Shown here one piece after another: positions 51,901-59,484 of a stretch of DNA of 64,000 nucleotides (its first letter is position 1; every line of letters begins with the position of its first letter). Below the pieces are notes generated by a model. The model made no database searches and was not told the DNA's origin. It saw only the letters and a list, made by a program, of their open reading frames with translations. The position numbers were made by a program, and so were the translations under genes. This stretch comes from Deltaproteobacteria bacterium (GTDB taxonomy: Bacteria; Myxococcota_A; UBA9160; UBA6930): assembly GCA_029261795.1 (NCBI GenBank), contig JAJDAP010000131.1, forward strand, positions 1-64,000, given 5' to 3'.

Positions 51901-54206
51901 AGAACGAGTTCGGCGTTACCGCCGTTGGACGCGGTCGCACTTCCAGTCGCGGTCGCAGCGCCACCCAGGTTCTCGGCCCGGGCCTCGGAGCGCACGGTTT
52001 CTCCAGCGATGAAGCGATCCGCAATACTCCTCGCATCACTATTCACCGAAAGGGCGCCGAACGTTCCGCTGTGATCGAGTCGGCTGCTGACCGCAGCCTT
52101 GCCGGCGACATTCTGGAGCAGACTCAACCCCCCGGATGTCGCACCGTCCACGGCGTTCTCGAGTACGACGTCGGAGCCGGATGAATCTTCGATGCTCCCG
52201 TGCACCGTGACTCTCCGGCCGCCGGTCGAGCGCCCGAAGACCGGACCTAGCGTCGCGCGACCGACCGCCTCGGCCTCGACGCGGACTTCCCCGGCGCCCT
52301 CTCCCCTGGCACTGGCATGGGCGGCGCCCGATTCGCCGTCGAACGCACTCCCACGGCTCGAACGCCCTCCCTGTCCGCCGATCGCATTGACGCGGAGGTC
52401 GAGTGGTCCGGCTCCTCGGTGCTGAAAATCGCTCGTGGAGGATGCATCGCCGCCGGCCCCGCCCGTCTGGCCAGAGCCACCGTTGCCACCGCGCGCGTCC
52501 TGCGACAGAGACAGTTCCCCGTCGGTGGTTCCGCCAACCGCGTTGCTCAGCTGGGCGGTGCCGCCGTTGCCACCTGTAGCTGCGGTGTTGGAGCCTCCCG
52601 CTCCACCGGTCGTGTCCACCCGGACGGTGACCCGACCAGTTCCACTGTGCGCTTCGGCCATTGCCGTTCCCACGCCGCCGTCGGTTCCCAGGACGCCGGC
52701 GCCTCCGGTGGCGATCGCGTCGATCCGCGCCGCCGCGTTGCCGATCGCCGTCGCGGATCCGCCCGCCTCCGCGTCGCCAGCGCGACCCGAGCCCGCAGTA
52801 TCTGCACCAGCGCCGGCGTCGCCTCCGGTCGCAATCAAGGTCGCCGTGATGCCGCCATCGTTCCGGAAATCTCCGGTCGATGTCGCGGCTCCACCGTCGC
52901 CGGCCTTGGCGGCGGTGGCTGCGCCGCCGACACCGCCGGTCGCGGTCTGTCGCACCGAGAGCGTCGAGGTGGTAGCCCCCGACGCCGCGTCCTTCAGGAT
53001 CGCATCGCCGCCATCGCCTCCTTCGGCCCCGCTCCGCCCTTCGCCGCCTCGTCCGCCTGTCGCCTCCACGTTTGCCGAGTTGGAGGTCGGAGCTTCGACC
53101 CGCACCGAGGCCGTCGCGGTTCCGCCGTCACCGCCGGATTGGCCGACTCCGAAGCCCAGACCGCCGCGTCCAGCCGTCGCGACGGCACTTGCACTGGCCC
53201 GCTCGCCCGGGCGATTGTCCGAAGCCAGCGCAGAGGCGCTGGCGTTGCCTCCATCACCGCCGTCTCCGATCCGGTTCGACAGGGCGTTTCCACCCGCACC
53301 GCCGATCGCCATTGCGTTCGCGCTTCCGAAGGACGTCTGTTCTGCGACCGCCCGTGAACTAGCATCGCCACCTCGACCCGCGACGCCGATGATCGCACCG
53401 GAACCCGCAACGAGATCTCCGCCCACGCCCCCCGTCGCACGATCCGTCGCGCGAGCGCGCCCCCGAGAACTCGTCGAGCGTGCCCGTGTTTCACTCGTTG
53501 CATTGCCACCGTCGCCCCCGGACCCACCGATGCCGCTGCCGCCAGCCCCGCCAAGCGCGCTCAGGGAGCCGGGGATCGCTGATGCGGTGGCCGTGGCGAA
53601 GTCGAAGGAGCCTTCCGCGACCGTCGAATTCGTGGCGTCGCCACCGTCTCCGCCGTTTCGGCCGGCGCCACCGCGGCCACCGACCGCGCTGCCCTGACTC
53701 GTCGCCGTCGATGTCGTCGACTGGATCTCGCCGGAGGCGTCGGCGTCGCCGCCGCGGCCACCATCGCCCTGCACGCCATCGCTACCACCGGGGCCTGCTG
53801 CGCCTCCGACACCGCCGCCACCGCCCACACCGCCGGTGGCCGAGACCACCACCCGGTGCTGCGTCCCGGCCTGCGGCATTGGAGTGCTGGCGTCCGCGGT
53901 CGCGGCACCACCGTCCCCGCCCTGACCACCATCACCGCCGTCGGGGCTCGCGGCGGTTCCCTGGCCACCGCCACCGCCGATGCCGCCACGCCCGCCGCGG
54001 GACGTCGCATTATTGAGGGCATCCGGTGTGCTGACGCTCGCGTTTGCGCCACCACCCGTCGTACCGACACCACCGGTCTCTCCCGGGCTGGCTGCATCCA
54101 GCCCGTTGGCGCCGGTGTTGCCCGTGTCGAAGTCGGTCGCCGCAAGCGCGGGTTGCGCGAGGCAGAGGGCGGCAAGAACCAGAAGCAGAAACAGCGCGCG
54201 TAGCAT
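42999..54206 (-). CDS. Giant Gly/Ala/Ser-rich repeat protein with PEP-CTERM tail
   Basis: A 3,735-residue exported protein. It has a Sec signal (LVLAALCLAQPALA) and a glycine-rich N-terminal part. About eight copies of a 355-420-residue super-repeat follow. Each copy passes through FGRSTGGG-, TTGxLxLxQ-, DLENLTG-, QRATSxGDG-, GSNQG-, TASAHGSS- and GGDASSxLD-like blocks, and the TTG/LxLxQ block comes twice per copy. A non-repetitive domain of about 250 residues (EASLGSVGAG onward) precedes the PEP-CTERM signal VPEPAIGLLVLIG with a basic end (RRARRC). I see cysteine only in the signal and at the last residue. A beta-solenoid surface or matrix protein is likely; function unknown. Confidence 0.85.
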   Translation of the reverse strand: MLRALFLLLVLAALCLAQPALAATDFDTGNTGANGLDAASPGETGGVGTTGGGANASVSTPDALNNATSRGGRGGIGGGGGQGTAASPDGGDGGQGGDGGAATADASTPMPQAGTQHRVVVSATGGVGGGGGVGGAAGPGGSDGVQGDGGRGGDADASGEIQSTTSTATSQGSAVGGRGGAGRNGGDGGDATNSTVAEGSFDFATATASAIPGSLSALGGAGGSGIGGSGGDGGNATSETRARSTSSRGRARATDRATGGVGGDLVAGSGAIIGVAGRGGDASSRAVAEQTSFGSANAMAIGGAGGNALSNRIGDGGDGGNASASALASDNRPGERASASAVATAGRGGLGFGVGQSGGDGGTATASVRVEAPTSNSANVEATGGRGGEGRSGAEGGDGGDAILKDAASGATTSTLSVRQTATGGVGGAATAAKAGDGGAATSTGDFRNDGGITATLIATGGDAGAGADTAGSGRAGDAEAGGSATAIGNAAARIDAIATGGAGVLGTDGGVGTAMAEAHSGTGRVTVRVDTTGGAGGSNTAATGGNGGTAQLSNAVGGTTDGELSLSQDARGGNGGSGQTGGAGGDASSTSDFQHRGAGPLDLRVNAIGGQGGRSSRGSAFDGESGAAHASARGEGAGEVRVEAEAVGRATLGPVFGRSTGGRRVTVHGSIEDSSGSDVVLENAVDGATSGGLSLLQNVAGKAAVSSRLDHSGTFGALSVNSDARSIADRFIAGETVRSEARAENLGGAATATGSATASNGGNAELVLEAITHRDGDAVSVGRSFRGEAVGGNGLSVSSTPPAGNGTTMATGTALGDATVDVRAVAEGGRALFTGTQGGSATARAVGSNQGASKVSVAAEAEGGDSAAGADGGMATASAHGSSVSGTVDVRVLQLGGNASFSSTQQGGRGADSTLVNAATGTTSGELVIEQVASGGAGGRGMLGGDGGDASSSLDVSHAGRGLNLNAVATGGGAGSASSSVGTAGHSGAGSASARGEAAGDVFVRASASGDASLGTVLARSTDGGEASAIGVLVQREAGSVTLDNLVEAESSGIVRFTQDVTGGIGGDVVNRVQRSASADEMHATVNSKADRSGGGDISSTAILENLTGSASALASAQAEAGGNARVEQRATSTGDGKVVTVGDSRSFARGGDGVSGRLAGGSASSLSVAVANGDSSVSVSDFARGGRGNSFGTTGGSGGDAASRAEGSNTGSSTVRVISGATGGDGGGGFDGGAATASAHGTSLSGDVVVEVTQSGGRGGRSLNNGASGRGADSHLDNAATGTTQGDLSLKQIARGGSGGDGSTAADGGDASSLLDITSGGSGLIQLDASAMAGLGGRSFSASPGGKAGDANASAVAEGAGDVTVSALADGFNASLGPVSARSTAGGDVHVTATLTSRSSSPLVLDNLADGQTTGGLTLEQNVSGGPGADVTNRISRVGSWDRVSARATSSTTFVSGTVPGAGGNLSSEVDLENLTGAVDANARATARDGGSATLFQRGVSSGDFHDVRIGQNQTGAIGGGGISAAGRLDGGDATSRSIGIANGNSRVSVRDSAVGVDAAAFGGVVGLGGDATSSATGSNQGAERVDVEANANGGAGAVGGTAKATARGTSSSGNVQVTASQRGGTGQRGSGSADGGDGAGSHMADAASGSTGGDLALFQTATAGAGGDGRSGGNGGDASSTLDVNHTGRNLVLSARALAGNAGRAQSGVGTAGQAGTAFASASGEAAGDVGITAVARGDASLGTVFGRSTGGGEVEVRATLEGLTGSDLVMDNVADGVTTGSLELRQVLRVGPGADGTNRIQQSGSWQSLLLETDTGDQTTATGSGGDLLSEIDAANQTGSVSATAKAQARTGGDATVVVNATTGGDGSTISVGTPSTFFTGAVGGGVSSRALTARAGGDATSSSSGIAHGNSRVSVHDGASAGAGGPTSGGSVGGAGGNASSHATGSNQGNESVTVSARASGGSGGRGANGGSGSASAQGSSIDGDVAVTVRQSGGNGNQGADSHLAEAASGDTTANLSLVQEATAGDSVAIGIQGGSASSTLDREHTGSGDLSLVANAEAGFGGANASWGDSFASARGVGNADVSVQASSEGNATLGAVYGESTSGGDVEVFATLSDRRGGDLVLDDVANGITTGDLTLGQHLVAAAGGSGTNRLRRSGAWSRLSGSATSGGHRSNTQSNTAAGSDLHSEIDLENTAGRVSAFANAFAEDGGDASVVQRATSTRDGDNVNVGQVFGSLFGAVGGSGSTSSIAPARVGGDATSVSEGIALGDASVSVRDRATGGAGSGSGTNGGNASSNATGSNQGDATVMILAEAFGGTASRGGDGGTATASAHGASLTGAVDVQVRQTGGDGASSFGTGLSGRGADSHLIQEATGSTLGDLTLRQFAEGGRGEGGSPGGDGGDASSVLDVVHGGQDLTLISHAFGGAAGTGGAIGSGHAAANGEALGDVTIDVAAGGVPSFGPVFGRSSGGGRVDVRAHAEGSNGADLLIDTVVDGETSGALSLRQSALGVGGNVVNRFARSTSGSGPLSITLESSAQSGSNLQPEVLSELDVVHAGSSLTTNVRANGVRDGEARVAHRAETLGDGRELLATTRAIGATSSSNSGNVVGGFAANESTAIAAGDSAVVLEASAIGGLGGRRFDGGDAEVNAVGSNQGSSVVQVVASGAGGNGNEGGHGGSAVGSASGSSLDGHVSVSLDLRGGRGGGSSFVPIGGAGGSVDVRNAITGTTDGELELSQTASGGDGGRGSEGGSGGDAVSMLDVVHLGSGPLRVSAAALAGIGGSARTAGSPNGRDGNAMVSARGEASGDVHVSARTNREGGLGAVFGRSTGGGRVDVSAILELQAGSGSDVALHNFVDGDTTGVLALRQEVRAGFSSLVGLGVEASSTLDRSVSLEGLELFTTAVSRDGLGAGRAGTAASTAHNETGHALADADAVGGSSRGDDGNGVVSGGVAEALARATTGGDHAATASARSTGGRGSLRASGGVVELASVRGGDANSEAVASTGEGPVSVRSVAIGGQGGFIQSGNAPLAGRGGDAHASGHGEATGSGDVTVYVQSTAGDAGSLFSGAATGEAGDATLSASGRSDSGSVSVTAVLEGGGGGVGGFLSIGSLGNGAMGGDAALHNAVSGETSGDLTLVQEVRGGSGGGSVFAAGGPGGRAESTLDVVHLTGGALDIAADARAGAGGFGEPGADGGDAHASAVGVGAGNVRVRASSSGGAGGPTIRGAAVGTAGVGSLGRVFGASTQGGDVYVIGESSSGGLSGGDVVLFDAVRGETSGALTLEQNARSGGGFASSRLRRRDSIEALRLVTLTEGVDAHATANARNDAGDATAHVLSVATTGDARSEARARASREGASVVIGMEGALGEAAKTGARTFGSGSATSVSIGRHDGDGTVTVIDRAEVETSFLAFTVPGSANSRAVALNAGASKVVARSTARGGNGTVFFGAFGGGEATSDAMARGLGEVEATARSIGGVGFVAGGATSKARGSGRSGSASAEATVVGLHGVTSFFSQSMVARASADVADDARVIAQAFEASLGSVGAGQDAFALASLSPDAALLAEWSASAPAVIQQIQDQRAQVVALGRVGANAFQDADISLEAGFELAGFRDPANGVRARSLIVGFVDHFFSGEGLGLRLTIDRNGEEVLDIAFDDGEEADSWLTGRTLVLGRGQAEFGIPELEIVFAWEGDGSGEGARIDFVVAVPEPAIGLLVLIGIGLGIRRARRC
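43002..43073 (-). other. PEP-CTERM sorting signal
   Basis: The last 24 codons encode VPEP, a hydrophobic helix and a basic cluster, the tripartite exosortase-recognised signal. The exosortase itself (EpsH/XrtA type) is not in this window. The protein should be processed at the inner membrane and released or attached to the exopolysaccharide matrix. Confidence 0.85.
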
Positions 54207-54310
54207 CAGAACGGACCCCGTTAGGTCCCGCTTCCCGGGGACATGATGACGCAGTTCTCCCTCTGAAGGAAGCCAGCATTGTCGCCCTCAGCGCCGCCGA
54301 CCCACCCCAT

Positions 54311-55522
54311 TCAGGGGGTTTGACCGACCTGAACGATGTTCGCGAGCTTCACCAGCTCGGTTTCGAGCGGAGCGAGCTCACCAACCGGCAACTGGAAGCG
54401 CCAGAACATCATGCCGCTCACGTGGCCCTCGGTATCGAGCCAGTTGGGAACGCCCGGATCGCTTTGGGCTACCACCAGGCGGAAGCTGCCGTCGGCTTCG
54501 AGCTTCGTCTGCTTTCGATTGATCGATGTGTTGCGATGGGTGTAGTCGAAGGTCTGGATGTGACGGTTCCAGAGCACGAGGTTGGCGAAGCGACAGTCCG
54601 GATAGCGCCCGCGAATAACAAGTGCCTCGTCGGGCTTCACCACGAAGGGCGCCATCTGGTAGACGTTGTCGATCGCGGCGAAACCGATTTCGGCGTTTTC
54701 CGCCTGCTTGTTGGAAAACTGGTTCGGCACGAAGGAAACCCAGGCGGGGCTCTTCGACGGATCGGTCGGGTTCAACGTGCCGGTCATGAAGTTCGTCACG
54801 CGGCGGATTCCGGCGGCCACGCTGGCGTCCGAAGGCGGCGCGCCCGGCCCCGGGTCGTCGAGACGTTCGATCACGATCGGGACTTGGTGGAGCCGATCCC
54901 GGGCAATGCTGGCTTCGCGTTCATAGTAGTGGCGCGTGGTCACGCTGCCGGCACCGGGGTCGAGACGCAGCCAGTTGCCCTCGTGCTCCTCGGGGCTCAC
55001 GACGATCTCGTAACTTCCGTCGCCCCCCGCCTCGAATTCGGTGTCGTTGAGGGTGGCGCCCAGGCCAGTGGCGTTGTTGCCATCCTGACTTCCGAGTTCC
55101 ACCGTGAACGAGGTGTAGGTGGCGCCGGCGAGGTTTCCGCGAATCCGATAGCCGTGCGCCGGGTCGATGGCGGTGGTGAAGTAGACGGCATCGGGGTTGT
55201 CACCGAGCATCTTCTTTTCCGGCGTGACGAAGCGCTTGAAGACGGGACGCGCCGGATCCGACTCGAGCCAGGCTTCGATGCCGTGTTGAAGGTGGTGCAA
55301 CACGGCGCGCCGTGCCTCGGCGTACTCGGTCTCGCTGCGAAGTTTGAACTGCTCGACGAAACGCTGCTCAAAGCCCGAGATGGCGTCGGTCAGTTCCGCC
55401 AGCGCCCGCTCTGATTCGCTGCGTTGGATCTCGCTGCGGGCATGTGCCGGGCCGCTCGCCCCCATCACCAACGCACCGAGTGAAGCGCCGGCCGCGCTCG
55501 TCAGGAAATCTCTTCGGTCCAT
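54311..55522 (-). CDS. DUF1214 protein with Tat signal
   Basis: A 403-residue protein with a twin-arginine signal (MDRRDFLTSAAGASLGAL, ending GPAHA), so it is exported folded. The DUF1214 signature is in the C-terminal part: EADGSFRLVVAQSDPGVPNW then LDTEGHVSGMMFWRF. It is homologous to the protein at 23512. It stands 104 bases upstream of the giant gene on the same strand and 44 bases downstream of the quinone oxidoreductase gene. Function unknown. Confidence 0.83.
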   Translation of the reverse strand: MDRRDFLTSAAGASLGALVMGASGPAHARSEIQRSESERALAELTDAISGFEQRFVEQFKLRSETEYAEARRAVLHHLQHGIEAWLESDPARPVFKRFVTPEKKMLGDNPDAVYFTTAIDPAHGYRIRGNLAGATYTSFTVELGSQDGNNATGLGATLNDTEFEAGGDGSYEIVVSPEEHEGNWLRLDPGAGSVTTRHYYEREASIARDRLHQVPIVIERLDDPGPGAPPSDASVAAGIRRVTNFMTGTLNPTDPSKSPAWVSFVPNQFSNKQAENAEIGFAAIDNVYQMAPFVVKPDEALVIRGRYPDCRFANLVLWNRHIQTFDYTHRNTSINRKQTKLEADGSFRLVVAQSDPGVPNWLDTEGHVSGMMFWRFQLPVGELAPLETELVKLANIVQVGQTP

Positions 55523-55566
55523 CTCGCTTCTCCTCGAAATCGGGGCATTGCTGGTCGAGAGCGACC

Positions 55567-56541
55567 TCAGGGTGCGACGATCAACTTCCCGGTCGCGCGA
55601 CGCTCCTGGAGATCCCGCAACGCCTGGGGCGCTTCCTCCAGGCTGTAGCGCTTGGAGACGTAGGGGTTCAGCTGGCCGGAACCGACGAGCTCCATCAGAT
55701 CCTCATGGATCGATGCGTGAAGTGCAGGGTCCTTGGCCACCAGTGCGCCGAAGAAGACCCCGACGATCTGACAGCTCTTCAGCAAGGTCAGATTCAGGGG
55801 AATTCGCGGGATGCCGGCCGTGAAGCCGATCACGAGGAAGCGGCCCCCCCAGGCCGTCGCGCGAAGAGCGGCTTCGGAGTGGTCACCGCCCACGGCGTCG
55901 TAGATCACGTCGGCACCGGCGCCGCCGGTGAGTTCCTTGGTGCGGAGTTTCAGGTCTTCGCTGGTGTAGTCGATCACGTCGTCGGCGCCGCGCTCGATGC
56001 AGAGCGCGCGCTTCTCGGCTGTCGAAGCGGCCGCGATCACGCGCGCGCCGAGCACCTTGCCGAGTTCCACGGCGGCCAGCCCGACATTACCGGCAGCACC
56101 CAGGACCAGCAGGGTCTCGCCCGCCTGGAGCGCACCGCGGTGCTTGAGCGCGTACCAACCGGTTCCGTAGGAGTACTGAAGGCCGGCCGCTTGATCGAAG
56201 TCGAGGCCGTCGGGCAGCTTCCGGGCGGCGGCGGCATGGGCCAGCACCTTCTCGGCGAAGCCGCCGGTGACCCCGTTCGCACCGAGCACCCGATCGCCGA
56301 CGCTGAAGCCTTCGACGCCCTCGCCGACCTGGCTCACCAACCCGGCGACTTCGCCTCCGGGAACGAACGGAGGCTGCGCCTTGAACTGGTACTTGTCCTC
56401 GATCATCAGGGCCTCGGGGAAGCTGACCGCCACGGCCTTCGTGTCGATCACGATCTGACCGGGGCCGGCCGTCGGGTCCTCGAGTTCTTCGATGACGAGT
56501 TTCTCCGGCGGACCGAATTCCTTGCAGACGACAGCTCTCAT
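55567..56541 (-). CDS. NADPH:quinone oxidoreductase (zinc-less MDR)
   Basis: A 324-residue medium-chain dehydrogenase of the quinone oxidoreductase branch. It lacks the zinc-binding cysteines; the nucleotide loop is LVLGAAGNVGLAAVELGK. The opening MRAVVCKEFGPPEKLVIEEL and VPGGEVAGLVSQVGEGVEGF are typical. GGAGAACCC precedes the ATG. It reduces quinones or enoyl compounds with NADPH. It follows the sortase gene by 92 bases on the same strand. Confidence 0.92.
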   Translation of the reverse strand: MRAVVCKEFGPPEKLVIEELEDPTAGPGQIVIDTKAVAVSFPEALMIEDKYQFKAQPPFVPGGEVAGLVSQVGEGVEGFSVGDRVLGANGVTGGFAEKVLAHAAAARKLPDGLDFDQAAGLQYSYGTGWYALKHRGALQAGETLLVLGAAGNVGLAAVELGKVLGARVIAAASTAEKRALCIERGADDVIDYTSEDLKLRTKELTGGAGADVIYDAVGGDHSEAALRATAWGGRFLVIGFTAGIPRIPLNLTLLKSCQIVGVFFGALVAKDPALHASIHEDLMELVGSGQLNPYVSKRYSLEEAPQALRDLQERRATGKLIVAP

Positions 56542-56633
56542 GGGTTCTCCAGGTTCCAGGTTCGAGGAGCCGGGAGTCTACCGCGGTCACGAAAGAGTGG
56601 GCCCGCCGCATCTTCCCGAGCGAACTCGAGCCC

Positions 56634-57218
56634 TCATCGGGCCAGCGGCGCTGGCGCCATCCCAGCCGCTCGAACCACATAACGAAGCGGCCCGCCGGGC
56701 ACGAGTGAATCGAACGGATAGCAGGTGATCAGCGTCAGCTCGGCGTGGCCACTCGGCTCCAACACCCCGGTCTGCGATTCGTGCTGGACGGCGGTTTCCT
56801 CCACGCGGTAGTGGCGAATTCCGCTGGCGGTTTCGAGCCGGAGCTCGTCGCCAACCTTGAGTTCGTCGAGAAACCGGAAATGGGTGTCGCGATGTCCTGC
56901 CAGTGCCACGTTGTCGTCCGCCCCGGGAGGAGCCGTCCCGGCGACATGAGCCGGCCCGAACGCGAGCGTTCGCCCACTCGCCCCAGCCAGGACGATGACG
57001 TCCTGGCCCTGTTCTGGGGCGAGCAGGCGGGCCACGGGCCAGGTATCGGCCCATGGCCAGGGAAGCACCCGCGCTTCACCGTCGAGACTCCGGGCCCAGG
57101 CTCGTTCGAGAAGCGCCTGGGCCAACGACGCTTTCGCATGGATCCATAGACCCTGGCCCGAGGAGGCAGCGCCAACGGCCAGGAGCGAGCAGGCAGCGGT
57201 CGCCGCGAGCCGGTTCAC
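56634..57218 (-). CDS. Class GN sortase
   Basis: A 194-residue Gram-negative sortase with an N-terminal membrane helix. Catalytic residues: H109 (VALAGHRDTHFRFL), C166 (LTLITCYPFD) and R179 (GGPLRYVV). It uses a GTG start (57218) that overlaps the stop of the VIT/VWA gene in a GTGA arrangement, with GGAAGG inside the upstream gene as ribosome site. It should cleave the C-terminal sorting signal of its partner protein and attach it to the envelope. Confidence 0.9.
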   Translation of the reverse strand: MNRLAATAACSLLAVGAASSGQGLWIHAKASLAQALLERAWARSLDGEARVLPWPWADTWPVARLLAPEQGQDVIVLAGASGRTLAFGPAHVAGTAPPGADDNVALAGHRDTHFRFLDELKVGDELRLETASGIRHYRVEETAVQHESQTGVLEPSGHAELTLITCYPFDSLVPGGPLRYVVRAAGMAPAPLAR

Positions 57219-59368
57219 GGGCGCCTTCCGAGCTGCCAGATCGCCGCGCCCATGGCCATGCAGGCCGTTCCGATCCAGACGAGCAGTGCCGCCGGCGTTG
57301 CACCCTGCGGCAGACGCCCCTGGGTCACGAGGGCAGCGGGCTGGGTCACCGCGGCCGTCGTCGGCGGCGGCGCCGACGGTCGCAGGGGGTTCGCGCGCGC
57401 ACGGGCCGCGGCTTCGGTATCGCCACCACCGAACAGGTGGCGCAGGCTCCATCCCTTGGGAAGCAGCGTGGGGACGGGCCGCGTCTCGAGTTCGACATCG
57501 GGCGGTGCGGTCGGCGTGACGTCGACGGCAACCAGGCTGGTCCAGCGCGTCACCAGATGGTGGCGAAGACCGAGCTCAGCGACGGCCTGTTTCACGTCGC
57601 CCATGGCCGCACCTTCGTGAAGCGTTGCCATCAGGGCGGCCACCTTCCGGCGTGCCCAGAAGCTCGCGACCCCGTTCTCGCTTGCGCCACCCTCGAGCGA
57701 CAGATCGATCACGAAGTCCTCGTCGCCGCGGCGGCCCTTCAAGACGACGTTGCCCTCTCGGCTCCTGAGTCTTGCCGCCACCACCACTGGTTCACCCAGG
57801 TAGAGATCCGGCAGCCGGTTCGGCCAGGCTTCCGCACCGCGCGCGTCCCAGGAAACCTCGAGATCGTGAAGCACCGGGCTTTCGAGCTTCGCGAACAACG
57901 CGCCCATCTTGCTCTGCACTTCGCTCGGGCTTCCGATGTAGCTGAAGGTTCCACGACCGAACGCGGCCGCCTTCGTCATGAAGTGGGAGTTCGGCGCGGA
58001 CCCGATCCCGATCGTGAACAGGCGGCTCCGCCCCAGATTCGCTCGGATGAAGGCGAAGAGGGCTTCCTCGTTTGCGACCGCGCCGTCGGTGATGAACACG
58101 ATCTGCCGTACGGAACTCCGCTCGGCATCGCCCGACAACGCCGCCCGGAGGGCAGGGAGCAGCTCGGTTCCGCCATTCGCATCCAGGCCCTGCACCCAAG
58201 CCTTTGCCCGCGCCAGCGAGGGCGGATCGGCCGGTTGCGATTCGCTGAAGAGGCGCTTCGGCTGGTTCGCGAACGCGATGACGTTGAAGAAATCGCTCGG
58301 GTTCAGACGCTCGAGTGCGAGGCCGAGGGCAGCCCTGGCCTGCACGATCGACTCGCCATGCATCGAGCCCGAGGTATCCACCACGAAGATCGTCTCGCGC
58401 GGCAGCCGGGCGCGCTCGGCGGCCTGGGCCTCCGGCGGCATCACCATCAGCAGGACGTAGGACTCGCCTTCCCGCTCTTCGTGAAAGAGTGCGGCGCCCG
58501 GGGCCTCGCCGACCTTGGGGCTCCACGAGAGCACGAAATCCGAATCCGCCGGGACCGGACCCTCGGCAAGGGTCACGACATAACGATCCTCCGCTTGCGC
58601 CGAGACCCGAACCGCATGGCTCGGGCTCGCGATCTCGCGTAGCCGGAAGCCGGCGTCGAGTTCCACGCGGATCGTCGCCGGGTGGCTTCGCTCGGATGCG
58701 GAACTTGCGACCGGCGGTGTCACCCGGGCGGCATCGGGTACCTGCTCGGTGTTCTGGGCCCATCCCGTCCCCCCGAAGCCGGCGACGGCAACACTCCCCG
58801 GGATGTAGCGGGGGCCGACGACCATCGGGAAGCGCAGGCTGAACACGCCAGCGTCGTAGCGAAGTTCCTCCTGGTACTCGATCGCCACTTCGACCTCTTC
58901 TCCCGGGCCCAGGTTCGCGACGGACGTGGTGAAGATGTTGGGGCGTTCCTGTTCGAGCAGCGTCGCCTTGCGCCCTTCGGCTCTCGCCTTTTGATAGGTC
59001 GCCTTCGCTTCGGCCCGCGTCTGGATCTCGCCCTCGAGGACGCGCTCTCCAACGACCATGCGCAGCGCGTCGACGGCGGATCGTTCGGGCAGGGGAAAGA
59101 CGTAGACCCCCTCCACCCATTCGGCGGTCGGGTTGCGGAAGCGCTGAACGACACGGGTCCGCGCGAGCAGACCTGTCACCCGGACCTCGACGTCCGTCGA
59201 GACGGTCGGCGCCGGGCGCATTCCGCCCGCTGCTTCGAGCAACAGCGCGCCCGCTCGAACCTCCGCTGGTCGCATCGGCTCGCCCAGCTCTGTTGCCGGC
59301 CCGGCTTCGGCGCCGAGCGCGACCAGGAACGGGAAGACGAACAGCATCATCGAGCCGGGGCGCGCCAT
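57215..59368 (-). CDS. VIT and VWA domain protein, class GN sortase target
   Basis: A 717-residue secreted protein. Domains: signal (to about 22), VIT domain (about 38-170), VWA domain (about 325-500) with the MIDAS motif DTSGS (331-335), a proline/alanine linker, and the C-terminal sorting signal LPQGA (686-690), hydrophobic stretch and GRRP. It is the dedicated target of the overlapping sortase gene. The motif is LPQGA rather than LPxTG. The start at 59368 is preferred over 59389 because of GGAGG 8 bases upstream. It is likely a metal-dependent surface adhesion protein. Confidence 0.88.
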   Translation of the reverse strand: MARPGSMMLFVFPFLVALGAEAGPATELGEPMRPAEVRAGALLLEAAGGMRPAPTVSTDVEVRVTGLLARTRVVQRFRNPTAEWVEGVYVFPLPERSAVDALRMVVGERVLEGEIQTRAEAKATYQKARAEGRKATLLEQERPNIFTTSVANLGPGEEVEVAIEYQEELRYDAGVFSLRFPMVVGPRYIPGSVAVAGFGGTGWAQNTEQVPDAARVTPPVASSASERSHPATIRVELDAGFRLREIASPSHAVRVSAQAEDRYVVTLAEGPVPADSDFVLSWSPKVGEAPGAALFHEEREGESYVLLMVMPPEAQAAERARLPRETIFVVDTSGSMHGESIVQARAALGLALERLNPSDFFNVIAFANQPKRLFSESQPADPPSLARAKAWVQGLDANGGTELLPALRAALSGDAERSSVRQIVFITDGAVANEEALFAFIRANLGRSRLFTIGIGSAPNSHFMTKAAAFGRGTFSYIGSPSEVQSKMGALFAKLESPVLHDLEVSWDARGAEAWPNRLPDLYLGEPVVVAARLRSREGNVVLKGRRGDEDFVIDLSLEGGASENGVASFWARRKVAALMATLHEGAAMGDVKQAVAELGLRHHLVTRWTSLVAVDVTPTAPPDVELETRPVPTLLPKGWSLRHLFGGGDTEAAARARANPLRPSAPPPTTAAVTQPAALVTQGRLPQGATPAALLVWIGTACMAMGAAIWQLGRRP

Positions 59369-59484
59369 CTCTCCTACCTCCGCAGGCATGGACCCCGGGT
59401 GCGCGCGCGCAGTTCACTGCCCCGCGCCGGTCGACACATTTCAGTGACGGATTCGTCGCGCGCGCAATGCCTATACTGCGGCCG

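Noticed and set aside
42999..54206. CRISPR-like or satellite repeats
   Set aside because: The periodicity is that of a coding super-repeat of about 1.1 kb with diverged units; there are no short identical direct repeats with unique spacers.
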